From positions 5,169-69,168 of the forward strand of contig CAJUOP010000011.1 in assembly GCA_910588465.1 (NCBI GenBank): a DNA stretch of 64,000 bases. The letters run 5' to 3'. Below the pieces are notes generated by a model. That model was not told the origin of the DNA. It did not search any database and worked only from the letters and a program-made list of their open reading frames with translations. Within the stretch, counting starts at the first letter, position 1. Each line of letters opens with the position of its first letter. This stretch comes from an uncultured Christensenellaceae bacterium (GTDB lineage Bacteria > Bacillota > Clostridia > Christensenellales > Borkfalkiaceae). The position numbers and the translations under genes are program-made. This document shows positions 8,755-17,658 of the stretch, piece by piece.

Positions 8755-10313
8755 TCCCGTTCCTCTCCGTCCGAAAAGTGCACGGCGGTCGCCGTTCCGT
8801 CCTCGTCGGCTTCGTATACGTAATTTTCGTTTTTCTCGTGCGAATCGTACCACACCTGCGCAAAGAACGGACTGTGCTTGGCAAGGCGGTCGTATTCCCA
8901 CGGCGACGGCTGACAGCACACGGGACACCAGTGCCCGCCCTTTAACACGGTGTAGGGCGAAGAGAAAAACTCGTGCCCGCCGTGGCAGCGCCAGCGCAGC
9001 TTTTTATAGGGCGAGCCCGTCTCCGCCTCGTCGAGCAGCCTCCCCCCCCGAAATTCGGCGGCTTGTCTCATATCCTCCGCCGTCCATTCCTCGGGAGCCT
9101 TGCTCTCGTCGTACCCGAGCGAAAGCAGCCTGCCGTTTTTCTTTGCAAGCTCGGCGTTGCGCAGCTCGTCGTAATCGCCGAAATCACCCTTTGCCATCAG
9201 CTTCACTTCGTCCCACTTTTTGGGGAGCGCGTTCACACCCCGCTCTCCGCCGAAATACGCCTGTACGCGGGCATAGTCGCCCCGTTTGATCCAGCGGCGC
9301 GGGGCGTTGGGATGGTTGAGCAGGCGCTTGAACAGGAACAGATAAATCAGCTTGGCGGGAACGATTTTCGCAAGCCCGTAAATGCGGTGTCTTTTTGCGA
9401 TCTCCTTCCAGTACTCGTGCACGCCGTCGCGCTGGTAGCCGAAGAGCTTTTCCAGCTCGTCCCCGTCGGCAAACCACATTCCGTGGAAGTTGCGCGGCGA
9501 AAGCCAGTCGGGACGGAAAAACTTTTCCGCCGACCCGCCGATAATCCCGAACCCGTCTTGAAAGGTATCGTAGCCCGTCTCCATGCCCTTGAAGCCCGCG
9601 CCGATGTTATAAATTTTGTTCCAGAACTGCGGGACCTCGCCCTTGAGATCGCGTTCGATAATGCGCTTGATCAGATACCCGCTGTCGCGCGAGCTCACCC
9701 ATTCGAGCGGGGAATTCAGCGCGGTATGAAACATAAGCCCGTCGCTTACGTTGTCCTTTAACATATTAGGGTGCAGCATCGCCGTCTGACGGAGCACGGC
9801 GAAGTTTTCCAGCCCCGCATCCAACACGTAGCGCTCGCCGTACAGCTTGTGCATGGCGTAGCTGTCGAACGGGCTGACCAGGAGCGGATCGCCCACCCTG
9901 CCGAACGGATGCTTTTCGTTACGGTTGCCGTACAGGGCGACGGTGGAGATATGGATATATTTCGGTTTTTTTGTCTGCGCTTTTACCGCGTCGGTCATGG
10001 CGACCGCGCCGCGCAGATTGCATTCGTAGCTTTGCTTAAAGCTCGCGTCCGAAGCGGGCGGGATCACCGCCGCCATGTGAACGACGTAATCGGCGTCCTT
10101 TACCAGTGTATTGCAGACGGGAAAGGACGAAACGTTCCCGAACACCGCCGTCACACGGGACTTATATTTGCGCTTTAATTTACGGTATAGCTTACGATTT
10201 TTTCTTGTATTTCTTAAAAGAATACGGACGCGCTCGACTTCGGGCAGTTCCAATGTTTGCGTAAATGCCTCTATGCCCATGTTGCCGCTTACGCCCGTCA
10301 TAGCGATTATCAT
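8751..10313 (-). CDS. NAD-dependent epimerase/dehydratase (extended SDR) with C-terminal zinc-ribbon
   Basis: This 520-aa protein starts at ATG 10313 (AGAAGG upstream); the longer frame to 10376 begins upstream of the promoter and is excluded. The N-terminal Rossmann domain has a glycine motif (GVSGNMG), VVHMAAV, a catalytic-type Ser (HISTVALYG) and YAMHK (Tyr-x-x-x-Lys), as in sugar-nucleotide epimerases. At about 300 residues this would normally end, but some 200 residues follow, closing with a zinc-ribbon-like WRCHGGHEF...HWCPVCC. The substrate is unknown. It is the first gene of an operon with the flavodoxin/ferredoxin gene, suggesting redox chemistry on a nucleotide-linked or lipid-linked metabolite (inference). 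Confidence 0.82.
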   Translation of the reverse strand: MIIAMTGVSGNMGIEAFTQTLELPEVERVRILLRNTRKNRKLYRKLKRKYKSRVTAVFGNVSSFPVCNTLVKDADYVVHMAAVIPPASDASFKQSYECNLRGAVAMTDAVKAQTKKPKYIHISTVALYGNRNEKHPFGRVGDPLLVSPFDSYAMHKLYGERYVLDAGLENFAVLRQTAMLHPNMLKDNVSDGLMFHTALNSPLEWVSSRDSGYLIKRIIERDLKGEVPQFWNKIYNIGAGFKGMETGYDTFQDGFGIIGGSAEKFFRPDWLSPRNFHGMWFADGDELEKLFGYQRDGVHEYWKEIAKRHRIYGLAKIVPAKLIYLFLFKRLLNHPNAPRRWIKRGDYARVQAYFGGERGVNALPKKWDEVKLMAKGDFGDYDELRNAELAKKNGRLLSLGYDESKAPEEWTAEDMRQAAEFRGGRLLDEAETGSPYKKLRWRCHGGHEFFSSPYTVLKGGHWCPVCCQPSPWEYDRLAKHSPFFAQVWYDSHEKNENYVYEADEDGTATAVHFSDGEERE

Positions 10314-10343
10314 ACGGCACAACCTTCTCTCATGTTTTTTAGT

Positions 10344-10372
10344 AGTATACAACAAACATGACAAAATGTCAA
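10344..10372 (-). promoter_or_regulatory. Sigma-A promoter of the epimerase operon
   Basis: TTGACA (10367-10372), 17 bp and TATACT (10344-10349) on the minus strand. Its position rules out the upstream start codon at 10376. Confidence 0.8.
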
Positions 10373-10442
10373 TCATGTAATTGTTTTATATGACAATTTT
10401 TTTATGGAAATTTTAATTTTTTCTCCCGCTTTCTTCCAAACA

Positions 10443-10473
10443 AAAAGGCGACCGCGCGCGGTCGCCTTTTTAT
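10443..10473. terminator. Terminator of the alpha-galactosidase gene
   Basis: The self-complementary GGCGACCGCGCGCGGTCGCC is flanked by A-runs and T-runs on both sides, so it can act in both directions. Confidence 0.85.
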
Positions 10474-10489
10474 TTGATAGCGTAATTAT

Positions 10490-12652
10490 TTATTTTACCT
10501 TTTTCAGATGCCAAGCCCAGGAGCCGAAATCGCGAAGCTTGGGGAGCAGCAGCCCCGCGTTTGCAAGCGCCTTGCCGCTCGCCGTAATATCAAGCTCTTC
10601 GATATGATACAGGCGCTCCTCGTCCAACCCGCGCAAATACACATACTGGTTGTAGTCGCAGGGGATCCCGAGTATTCTCTCGCCCACAACGTACGCCTCG
10701 GTCTTGTCCTTGCTTACCACCATTTCGCAGAAATAATTCTGTTCGAGCGGATTCATCAGGCGGTACAGATCGCCCTTTAAAATCAGCTCCTCCGTACGCT
10801 TGTAATTGTCTACCTGCTTTTTGGTGAGCTCTTTTTCCTCGTCCGTCATTTTGCTGAGGTCGAGCTCGTAGCCGAACGCGCCCAGGCTCGCCACGTTCCC
10901 CCGCGTTTCGAACGGCGTCGTGCGTCCCGTCTGATGGTTGGGGCACACGGACACGTGGCAACTCATCGCGGAGAGCGGATAGCAAACGGAGGTCCCCCAC
11001 TGGATCTTCGTGCGTTCGAAGCCGTCCGTGTCGTCGCTCGTCCAAATCTGCGGGAAGTAATACAGCATACCCGCGTCGAAACGCGCGCCGCCGCCCGCGC
11101 AGCCCTCGAAAAACACGTTCGGGAACGCGGAGGTCAGCCGCTCCGCCAAATCGTACACGCCTAAAATGTAGCGGTGCATAAACTCGCCCTGACGGTGCGC
11201 GGGAAGGCTCGCGGAATAATTTTCCGTAATGTTGCGGTTCATATCCCACTTCACGTACGAAATGTCGTTTTCCTTTAAAATCTTGCTCACAACGCCGAAG
11301 ACGTAGTCCACCACTTCCTTGCGCGTGAAATCCAGCACCAGCTGCTGGCGGCTGCGGCAGAGCTCCGCGCCCTCTTTATGAATCGCCCAATCGGGGTGCG
11401 CGCGATACAGCTCGCTGTCCTCGTTCACCATTTCCGGCTCGAACCACAAGCCGAATTTCAAACCGTTTTGCTTGCAGCGGTCGATTACCGTCTTTAAACC
11501 GCCCTTCAGCTTCTTCTCGTTCACGAACCAATCGCCCAAGCCCGACCAGTCGCTGTCGCGCTTGCCGAACCAGCCGTCGTCCAAAACGAAGGTGTCGATC
11601 CCCAGCTTTGCCGCCTCGTCGATGATGGGAAAGAGCTTCTCATTATTAAAATCGAAGTAGGTTGCCTCCCAGTTGTTCACCAGCAGCGGACGGCGGCGGA
11701 ACGCGGATGCGGGATTTACGATCCGTTCGCGGATAAAGTCGTGAATGCTGCGCGACATTCCGCCCAAGCCCTCGTCCGAATAGGTAAGCAGCGCCTGCGG
11801 GGTTGTGAACGCTTCGCCGCCGCAAAGCTCCCACCCGAAACCGATATCGGCGATTCCGCCCTGCAACGTGAGGGGCGCGTCCTTGCGCCACTCCGCCGTT
11901 AAGGCAAACGAACCGCTGTAAATCAGCTGCACGCCGAAGCACTCCCCGCACTCCTCCGTGCAATGCTCCTTTAAAATGCCCATAAAGCAGTTGGTCATAT
12001 GCGATGTGCAGCCGTAAAGCGATTGCAGCTTGGTAACGCCGTGGGCGATCGGCGCGATTTCGGGAATACGCTCCCGCGCCCAGTTCCCGCCCAGACGCAA
12101 CATTTTAAAATTGCCGCCCGAAAGGTCTACGCGGAAGGAGAACGCCTTTTTCAGCATTACCCTCTCCTTGCCCGTATTGCGTATGACCGCGTTGCGTACC
12201 AGCACGTCCGAATCGTCGTAAACGGTATAATACAGATCCACCGCGATATCCGAAAAATCGTCCTTTAACGTAACGATTAACGTCTCGCCGCCGCTGCGCA
12301 CGTGCGGAAGCCCCTGCAAAGCGGGCGCACCCTGTTTTATGCTGTAATTTTCATAGCGCAGGCGGGATACGGTTGCACCGTCCGTCCGCTCGAACACCGC
12401 CGTCGGCTCTCTGAAATCGCCGTGCGCGTAAAAGCCGAATTCGCCCGGCATCAAATTCAATGCCATATCCTTGTTAACGTCCGCAGGATCGGGCGCCGTG
12501 CTTTTTCCGATTCCGATCAGATATTGCAAATCCGCTTCCGTTATCTTTCCGCCGTAATGCAGGTGCTGCAAAAAGCCCGTTTCCGTTACGCACATCGCGT
12601 AACCGTAATTCTTTCCCTGCAATAAAAACTTTTTTCCGTCCGCATGAATCAT
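10490..12652 (-). CDS. Alpha-galactosidase, glycoside hydrolase family 36
   Basis: This 720-aa protein is full length for GH36. It releases terminal alpha-1,6-galactose from melibiose, raffinose-family oligosaccharides or galactomannan. The N-terminal beta-supersandwich leads into a TIM barrel with FVLDDGWFG, the nucleophile Asp470 in YVKWDMN, and the acid/base region IWTSDDTDG (Asp540/541). No signal peptide is seen, so it is cytosolic and needs an oligosaccharide importer, which is not in this window. AAAGGGAG precedes ATG 12652. The gene is monocistronic between two terminators, with an additional hairpin in its leader. Confidence 0.95.
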   Translation of the reverse strand: MIHADGKKFLLQGKNYGYAMCVTETGFLQHLHYGGKITEADLQYLIGIGKSTAPDPADVNKDMALNLMPGEFGFYAHGDFREPTAVFERTDGATVSRLRYENYSIKQGAPALQGLPHVRSGGETLIVTLKDDFSDIAVDLYYTVYDDSDVLVRNAVIRNTGKERVMLKKAFSFRVDLSGGNFKMLRLGGNWARERIPEIAPIAHGVTKLQSLYGCTSHMTNCFMGILKEHCTEECGECFGVQLIYSGSFALTAEWRKDAPLTLQGGIADIGFGWELCGGEAFTTPQALLTYSDEGLGGMSRSIHDFIRERIVNPASAFRRRPLLVNNWEATYFDFNNEKLFPIIDEAAKLGIDTFVLDDGWFGKRDSDWSGLGDWFVNEKKLKGGLKTVIDRCKQNGLKFGLWFEPEMVNEDSELYRAHPDWAIHKEGAELCRSRQQLVLDFTRKEVVDYVFGVVSKILKENDISYVKWDMNRNITENYSASLPAHRQGEFMHRYILGVYDLAERLTSAFPNVFFEGCAGGGARFDAGMLYYFPQIWTSDDTDGFERTKIQWGTSVCYPLSAMSCHVSVCPNHQTGRTTPFETRGNVASLGAFGYELDLSKMTDEEKELTKKQVDNYKRTEELILKGDLYRLMNPLEQNYFCEMVVSKDKTEAYVVGERILGIPCDYNQYVYLRGLDEERLYHIEELDITASGKALANAGLLLPKLRDFGSWAWHLKKVK

Positions 12653-12663
12653 GTCTGCTCCCT

Positions 12664-12691
12664 TTAAAAAGCGCCGCTTACAACGGCGCTT
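12664..12691 (-). promoter_or_regulatory. Terminator-like hairpin in the alpha-galactosidase leader (possible attenuator)
   Basis: An 8-bp stem (AAGCGCCG with CGGCGCTT, 7-nt loop) followed by TTTTT on the minus strand lies between the promoter at 12727-12755 and the ribosome-binding site. Because the gene upstream already has its own terminator (12815-12845), this hairpin sits in the leader itself and could attenuate transcription. Confidence 0.5.
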
Positions 12692-12726
12692 CTATTCGCT
12701 TTTTCGCGCGTGTTCCGCACATTCCG

Positions 12727-12755
12727 ATTCTACCATTTATTTCCTTTGCCGTCAA
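12727..12755 (-). promoter_or_regulatory. Sigma-A promoter of the alpha-galactosidase gene
   Basis: TTGACG (12750-12755), 17 bp and TAGAAT (12727-12732) on the minus strand predict a leader of about 65 nt. Confidence 0.75.
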
Positions 12756-12814
12756 GACTTTTTCAAATTTATTCTAACAAATAATAATCTTTTTCACCCG
12801 CCAGCGCCCCAAAC

Positions 12815-12845
12815 AAAAAACCGCCCGAGAGATTCTCGGGCGGAA
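12815..12845 (-). terminator. Terminator of the coiled-coil membrane protein gene
   Basis: A perfect 10-bp stem (CCGCCCGAGA with TCTCGGGCGG, 3-nt loop) is followed by TTTTTT on the minus strand. Confidence 0.85.
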
Positions 12846-12857
12846 TTACTTATTCGG

Positions 12858-14180
12858 TCAAATGGCGTTGCGGCGGGCGTCCGCAGCTTCCGTAAACAGA
12901 TGAAGCTGGGTAGCGTCGTCCACAAGGCGCGAGCTGTTCACCGTCATGCGGGTGAGCAATGCGTTGTTCAGCGTGGTAGGCTGGGTAAGCAGCGTGGCGT
13001 ACCGCGTAAGCCCCTCCAAGCGGATATCCTGCGTTTCCATGCTGCGGGCGATCGTCTGCAATTCGTTGGAAATCGCGTAATAGTATTGCGTGAGATTGTT
13101 TTGCAGCTGCGTGCAGCGCGACTTGATCACGCGCGAAAGCTCGGTGCCCGCATAGTTCACGGAGGTGGCGTAGCGGTTGGTCTGCCGCTCGCGCTCGGTC
13201 AACAGAAGAGCGGCGCGCATACTCACCACGCGGTTTGCCTCGAAAAAGAAAATGATCAGATCGATATCCTGCCAATAATTTACGTCGAGGATCTGCGCGA
13301 ACTGGCGGCGCAGCACGCCGATCAGCGTTTCGCACCCGTGTTGAATTTTTAACGTTTCCAAAAGGCAGCCGTCGGCGATCTTCCGCATTTCCAAGCGCGC
13401 CTGTGCGATACGCTCCACGTACGCTTCTTCGAGCGAAGCAAGCTTCTGCGTCTCCTTGGTGTCGTGCGCGGACTGCAAAATAAACTTTAATCCGAAAAAG
13501 GAAAAGAAAATCGCGGCAATCGCGCCCATCGTGCAAAAGTAAATCATCAGCCGTTCGGACAGCGTTTTTACGATCGGGTTGAGGAAGAAAAACATACACA
13601 GCTCCGCGCCGATCAAAAAGATAAGCCCGAGGATGAGTCTGAGCACGGCGGGATGACGGATGATCGGAATAAATCCGAGCACGATGCCCACGACGATGCA
13701 CACTCCGCTGAAAATCAGACAGAGATAATCCATCAGTCCTTTGCCCGCTAAAAGCGGTAACAGCTTGGCGGAGCCGAACCCGACGCCGAGCCCCACCGCG
13801 ACCAAAGACACGATAAGCAGCAGCACGGCAAGCACGATCCGCGCCGTACAGTTTTTCAAGCGTTTGGCTTCCTTTTTCATGTCCGCGCGCAAAGGCTCTT
13901 CGGAAAGGCAGCGGAATTCCCAGCCGCTCTCCTTTCTCTCATACTCGTTATTGGCGTCGCGGTAAAGCGCGGCGGATTCTCCGTAAGCGCGGAACGCGCC
14001 GTCGGGCGCGTATTTGGCGCGGCACTCCCATGCGGGATCCTGCGCAAGCTCCACGCGTTTGCGCATCAAATCTTCGTCCGCCTTCGCCCCCAGTGCCTGC
14101 GCACGTTCCTTTTCCGCCGAAATTACGGTGAGTCCCGCCCTCAGCGAATAGAGCGCAGACAGCATTTCCGACTTTTGCAC
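12858..14180 (-). CDS. Membrane protein with four spans and a long helical C-terminal region, function unknown
   Basis: I do not recognise the family. With a GTG start at 14180 (GGGGAGG upstream) the product has 440 aa; the frame is open to 14249, but that would begin upstream of the -10 box at 14221-14226. About 110 hydrophilic residues are followed by hydrophobic segments around residues 115-230 (four likely spans) and then about 200 residues of predicted helix with Arg/Glu/Gln-rich heptads. This resembles a membrane-anchored coiled-coil scaffold. The gene is monocistronic between its own promoter and terminator. Confidence 0.8.
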   Translation of the reverse strand: MQKSEMLSALYSLRAGLTVISAEKERAQALGAKADEDLMRKRVELAQDPAWECRAKYAPDGAFRAYGESAALYRDANNEYERKESGWEFRCLSEEPLRADMKKEAKRLKNCTARIVLAVLLLIVSLVAVGLGVGFGSAKLLPLLAGKGLMDYLCLIFSGVCIVVGIVLGFIPIIRHPAVLRLILGLIFLIGAELCMFFFLNPIVKTLSERLMIYFCTMGAIAAIFFSFFGLKFILQSAHDTKETQKLASLEEAYVERIAQARLEMRKIADGCLLETLKIQHGCETLIGVLRRQFAQILDVNYWQDIDLIIFFFEANRVVSMRAALLLTERERQTNRYATSVNYAGTELSRVIKSRCTQLQNNLTQYYYAISNELQTIARSMETQDIRLEGLTRYATLLTQPTTLNNALLTRMTVNSSRLVDDATQLHLFTEAADARRNAI

Positions 14181-14220
14181 GTTGGGTTTCCTCCCCTGAA
14201 ATTTCGCTTCCGTGAAGCAT

Positions 14221-14249
14221 ATTATATCATTGTTTTTTACAATTTGCAA
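14221..14249 (-). promoter_or_regulatory. Sigma-A promoter of the membrane coiled-coil gene
   Basis: TTGCAA (14244-14249), 17 bp and TATAAT (14221-14226) on the minus strand. It decides the start of the downstream gene. Confidence 0.8.
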
Positions 14250-14283
14250 GCACTTTCGCCGATTCCGTGCCTGTCAAGTGCTT

Positions 14284-14319
14284 AAAAACGCGGAAATTCC
14301 TGCGAAAATCCGCGTTTTT
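14284..14319 (-). terminator. Terminator of tex
   Basis: An AAAAACGCGGA / TCCGCGTTTTT stem with a 14-nt loop ends in a T-run on the minus strand, just after the tex stop codon. Confidence 0.75.
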
Positions 14320-14326
14320 CGTACCG

Positions 14327-16507
14327 TCAGTCGTTTCCGAGCTTGTCCTTGCGCATGGTAAGCGAAATGCGCTTTTTCGCCTCGTCTACGTCCTTTACCC
14401 ATACCGTGACCACGTCTCCCACCGAAAGCGCCTCGGAGGGGTGGCGGATAAACTTATCGCTGATTTGCGAAATATGCACCAGCCCGTCTTGGTGCACGCC
14501 GATATCCACGAACGCGCCGAAGTCGATCACGTTGCGCACGGTGCCCTTTAATTCCATGCCCCGCTTCAAGTCCTTTATTTCCAGCACGTCCGTCCTTAAA
14601 ATGGGGGCGGGCAATTCGTCGCGGGGATCGCGCCCCGGCTTTTTCAGCTCCTTGGCGATATCGAACAGGGTGGGAAGCCCCACGCCGCACTCCTTCGCCG
14701 CCTTCTCCTCGCCGTACTTGTTCAGCCGCTCCATTAAATTATACAGCTTGCCCTCGCGCACGTCGTCCATGGAATATCCGCACAGGGAAAGCAGCTTTTC
14801 CGCCGCCTCGTAAGATTCGGGGTGCACGGAGGTATTGTCCAGCACCTGCTTGCTTTCGGGCACGCGCAAAAAGCCCGCGCACTGCTCGAACGCCTTTTCG
14901 CCCAGCTTGGGCACCTTTAAAATCTGCTTGCGCGAGGTAAACGCGCCGCTCGCCTCGCGGTATTTTACGATGTTGGAAGCCACGCCCGAATTCAAGCCCG
15001 ACACGCGCGCGAGAAGGGGCGCGGAAGCGGTGTTCACGTCCACCCCCACGGCGTTCACGCAATCCTCCACCACGCCGTCCAGCGCCTCGGATAGCCGCTT
15101 TTCGGGCATGTCGTGCTGGTACTGTCCCACGCCGATGCTCTTGGGGTCGATTTTCACGAGCTCGGCAAGCGGATCCTGCAATCTGCGGGCGATAGAGACC
15201 GCCGAACGCAAATTCACGTCGTATTCGGGGAATTCCTTCGCGGCGAGCGGGGAAGCCGAATAGACCGACGCGCCCGACTCGTTTACGATCATGTACGATA
15301 CGCCCGCGCCCGCCCCCAGCGAGGAGATCAGCTCCACCGTCATCTGTTCGGTTTCGCGGCTCGCCGTGCCGTTGCCGATGGCGATATGCTTCACCTTGCT
15401 CTTTTTGATCATAGAGGAAAGCTTTTCGATGCACTCCTGCTTTTTCTTTTCGCCGAAGGTCGGATAGACGACCGCCGTATCGAGCACCTTTCCCGTGCCG
15501 TCTACCACGGCGACCTTGCAGCCCATGCGATAGCCGGGATCCAAGCCCATGGTTACGAAGCCCTTTACGGGCGGCTGCATCAACAGCGGGCGAAGATTGA
15601 GCGCAAACTGCCCGATCGCCCCTTCGCTCGCCGTCTCGGTAAGCGCGGCGCGCACCTCGCGCTCAATCGAGGGAGCAATCAGACGGTCGTAAGCGTCCTC
15701 CGCGGCAAGCCGTACAAACTCCGAAGAAGCGCAGGCGGGCTGCTTTAACACGCGGGCGCAAACCGCCTGCACCGCCACCTCGCGGTTCATCTCCACCGAA
15801 ACCTTTAACACCTCTTCCCGCTCTCCGCGGTTCATGGCGAGCACCTGATGCCCCTGCACCTTGCCCACGGGGGAGGTAAAGGCGTAGTAATTGCGGTATA
15901 CGGTATCTTCGGGATTTTTCTTCGCGGCGGCGGACACGATATCCCCCCGCTCGAAATACAGCTCGCGCAGTGCCTTGCGGATCTCGGCGTCGTCCGAAAC
16001 GAGCTCCGCGATAATATCGCTTGCGCCCGCAAGCGCCTCCTCCGCCGTCTTTACGCCCTTTTCCTCGTCGACGTATTTTTTCGCCTCTTCTTCGGGAACG
16101 GGGCAATCCTTCTCCTGCGCGAACAGGAGCTCCGCGAGCGGCTCCAGCCCCTTTTCGCGGGCGATCGTCGCGCGCGTGCGGCGCTTCTGCTTGTAGGGGC
16201 GGTACAGATCCTCCACCTCCGCAAGCGTTGCCGCCGCATCTATTTTTTGCGCAAGCTCCTCGGTAAGCTTGCCCTGATTTTCGATCGAATTTTTTACTTC
16301 CTGTCTGCGCGCTTCGAGGTTGCGCAGATAGGTAAGGCGGTCGGCAAGGGTACGGATCGTCTGGTCGTCCATCGTGCCGTGCATCTCCTTACGGTAACGC
16401 GCGATAAAAGGAACGGTGTTCCCCTCGTCCAACAAATCGACTACGTTCTTCACATGTTCCTCGCTCTTGTTCAGCTCTCCCGCGAGTATCTGTACGATAG
16501 TTTGCAT
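14327..16507 (-). CDS. tex: Tex-family RNA-binding transcription accessory protein
   Basis: The 726-aa product has the normal Tex length and order: Tex N-terminal helical domain (PFIARYRKE, LEDLYRPYKQKRRTRA-type motif), a YqgF/RNase-H-like domain (MGLDPGYRMGCKVAVVD), helix-hairpin-helix region (VNTASAPLLARVSGL, GAFTSRKQI) and a C-terminal S1 domain (GTVRNVIDFGAFVDIGVHQDGLVHIS). Tex binds RNA or DNA at the transcription complex and affects expression pleiotropically. ATG 16507 with AGGAG was chosen; the longer frame from 16573 starts upstream of the promoter. Confidence 0.95.
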   Translation of the reverse strand: MQTIVQILAGELNKSEEHVKNVVDLLDEGNTVPFIARYRKEMHGTMDDQTIRTLADRLTYLRNLEARRQEVKNSIENQGKLTEELAQKIDAAATLAEVEDLYRPYKQKRRTRATIAREKGLEPLAELLFAQEKDCPVPEEEAKKYVDEEKGVKTAEEALAGASDIIAELVSDDAEIRKALRELYFERGDIVSAAAKKNPEDTVYRNYYAFTSPVGKVQGHQVLAMNRGEREEVLKVSVEMNREVAVQAVCARVLKQPACASSEFVRLAAEDAYDRLIAPSIEREVRAALTETASEGAIGQFALNLRPLLMQPPVKGFVTMGLDPGYRMGCKVAVVDGTGKVLDTAVVYPTFGEKKKQECIEKLSSMIKKSKVKHIAIGNGTASRETEQMTVELISSLGAGAGVSYMIVNESGASVYSASPLAAKEFPEYDVNLRSAVSIARRLQDPLAELVKIDPKSIGVGQYQHDMPEKRLSEALDGVVEDCVNAVGVDVNTASAPLLARVSGLNSGVASNIVKYREASGAFTSRKQILKVPKLGEKAFEQCAGFLRVPESKQVLDNTSVHPESYEAAEKLLSLCGYSMDDVREGKLYNLMERLNKYGEEKAAKECGVGLPTLFDIAKELKKPGRDPRDELPAPILRTDVLEIKDLKRGMELKGTVRNVIDFGAFVDIGVHQDGLVHISQISDKFIRHPSEALSVGDVVTVWVKDVDEAKKRISLTMRKDKLGND

Positions 16508-16561
16508 ATACACTCCTGTAAATCTTGTTTCGGGCGCGCGCCGTTTTGCGCGCCGAGTTTT

Positions 16562-16590
16562 ATCATAACACATTTTTGCCCGATTTACAA
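16562..16590 (-). promoter_or_regulatory. Sigma-A promoter of tex
   Basis: TTGTAA (16585-16590), 17 bp and TATGAT (16562-16567) on the minus strand. Confidence 0.7.
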
Positions 16591-16619
16591 GAGTTTTGCA
16601 CCCGATTTTTTATTTGATT

Positions 16620-17291
16620 TCAGACGAGAAGCAACAGGATGCTTGCAAATTGCAGCGCCGTGCCCGCCACGTCGAACAGGTGCCAGACGGAATGAAAGTA
16701 ACGCACCTTTCGCCCGAATGCGAAAAACGCAATTCCCGCCGTATAGGCGATTCCCCCGCCGAGCAGAAGCCCAAGCGCCGCCGCGCTCACGGCTGCCGAA
16801 ATGCATCCCAAGCCCGCCAGGGCAAGCCAGCCCATGCCCACGTAGAGGAACATGGAAACCGCCTTTACCGCCCTGTTGTTCATGGCGATTGCGTTCAGCG
16901 TTACCCCGACCGCCGCGCCGATCCACTCCGCAATCAAAATGGGAATCCCCGCAGCGGGCTCTAACGCCAGCAGGCAAAAGGGCGTGTAAGTTCCCGCGAT
17001 CAGTAAAAAAATCGTACAGTGATCGAAAATGCGAAACACCGTTTTCGCCCTGCCCTGCGGCAGAAAATGATAGAGCGCGCTCATGGTATACAGCAGCGTT
17101 GCGCTCGCGCCGAATACGGAAACCGCAATTACGTTCCCCGCGGAAGGCGCCGCGAACGCAGCGAGCACCGCCCAAAAGATAAGCGCCGCGCCCCCGCCCG
17201 CAATATGCGAAACGGCGTTGAATATCTCTTCGCCCTTGGTATAAAATCCCGAGCTTTTCCTAATTGCTTTTCCCTTTACCGCCGCTTCCAT
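16620..17291 (-). CDS. trhA: PAQR/hemolysin III family membrane protein (TrhA-like)
   Basis: The 223-aa protein has seven hydrophobic segments. Family motifs are visible: EEIFNAVSHIAGG near residue 25, SALYHFLP, FDHCTIFLLIAGTYTP and the C-terminal FHSVWHLFDVAG, which hold the conserved His and Asp metal ligands. Bacterial members (YqfA/TrhA) influence membrane energetics and fluidity; the hemolysin name is historical. AGGAGG lies 8 nt before ATG 17291. It stands alone. Confidence 0.92.
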   Translation of the reverse strand: MEAAVKGKAIRKSSGFYTKGEEIFNAVSHIAGGGAALIFWAVLAAFAAPSAGNVIAVSVFGASATLLYTMSALYHFLPQGRAKTVFRIFDHCTIFLLIAGTYTPFCLLALEPAAGIPILIAEWIGAAVGVTLNAIAMNNRAVKAVSMFLYVGMGWLALAGLGCISAAVSAAALGLLLGGGIAYTAGIAFFAFGRKVRYFHSVWHLFDVAGTALQFASILLLLV

Positions 17292-17390
17292 AACGCCGCC
17301 TCCTTTTTTTCGATTATATGCGATTGCGAAAAAAAGGAAACCTAATGTTATTCCTGCCCGTTCTCCTCTTTATTTTCGGATTCTACCCGA

Positions 17391-17430
17391 TAAAACGCGC
17401 CCTCTACTCGGAGTAGAGGGCGCGTTTTAT
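17391..17430. terminator. Terminator hairpin containing the stop codon of the small regulator-operon gene
   Basis: A perfect inverted repeat (about 18 bp per arm, centre at 17410) flanked by T-runs and A-runs. The TAG stop of the minus-strand gene (17404-17406) lies inside the stem, so the last codons of the gene form one arm. Confidence 0.8.
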
Positions 17431-17658
17431 ATATATTTTCAGACAAAATTCCGCAGAGTGCACGGACAGAATTTCCAAACCGCCGTTTTGCTTTACAAAA
17501 GCCTTTAACTCCCGGCGGACAAGTTCGGCGCAGCCTTTCAGCGCGTTGTAAGCCCGTTTGTCTTTTCGTTTTACAATTCGCAAGACAATAAAGAACGCAA
17601 ACCGCATCCCCGCGTGCAAGCGAAACCGCCGTTGGGGAAACGCAAATTCCAGCGTCAT
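17404..17658 (-). CDS. Small hypothetical protein coupled to the XRE regulator
   Basis: I do not recognise this 84-aa basic protein. ATG 17658 overlaps the stop of the upstream regulator (ATGA), so translation is coupled. It has a short hydrophobic stretch (residues about 15-27, MRFAFFIVLRIV) that could be a membrane or core strand. Coupling to a DNA-binding protein with a C-terminal extension suggests a partner or modulator of it (inference). Confidence 0.65.
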   Translation of the reverse strand: MTLEFAFPQRRFRLHAGMRFAFFIVLRIVKRKDKRAYNALKGCAELVRRELKAFVKQNGGLEILSVHSAEFCLKIYIKRALYSE

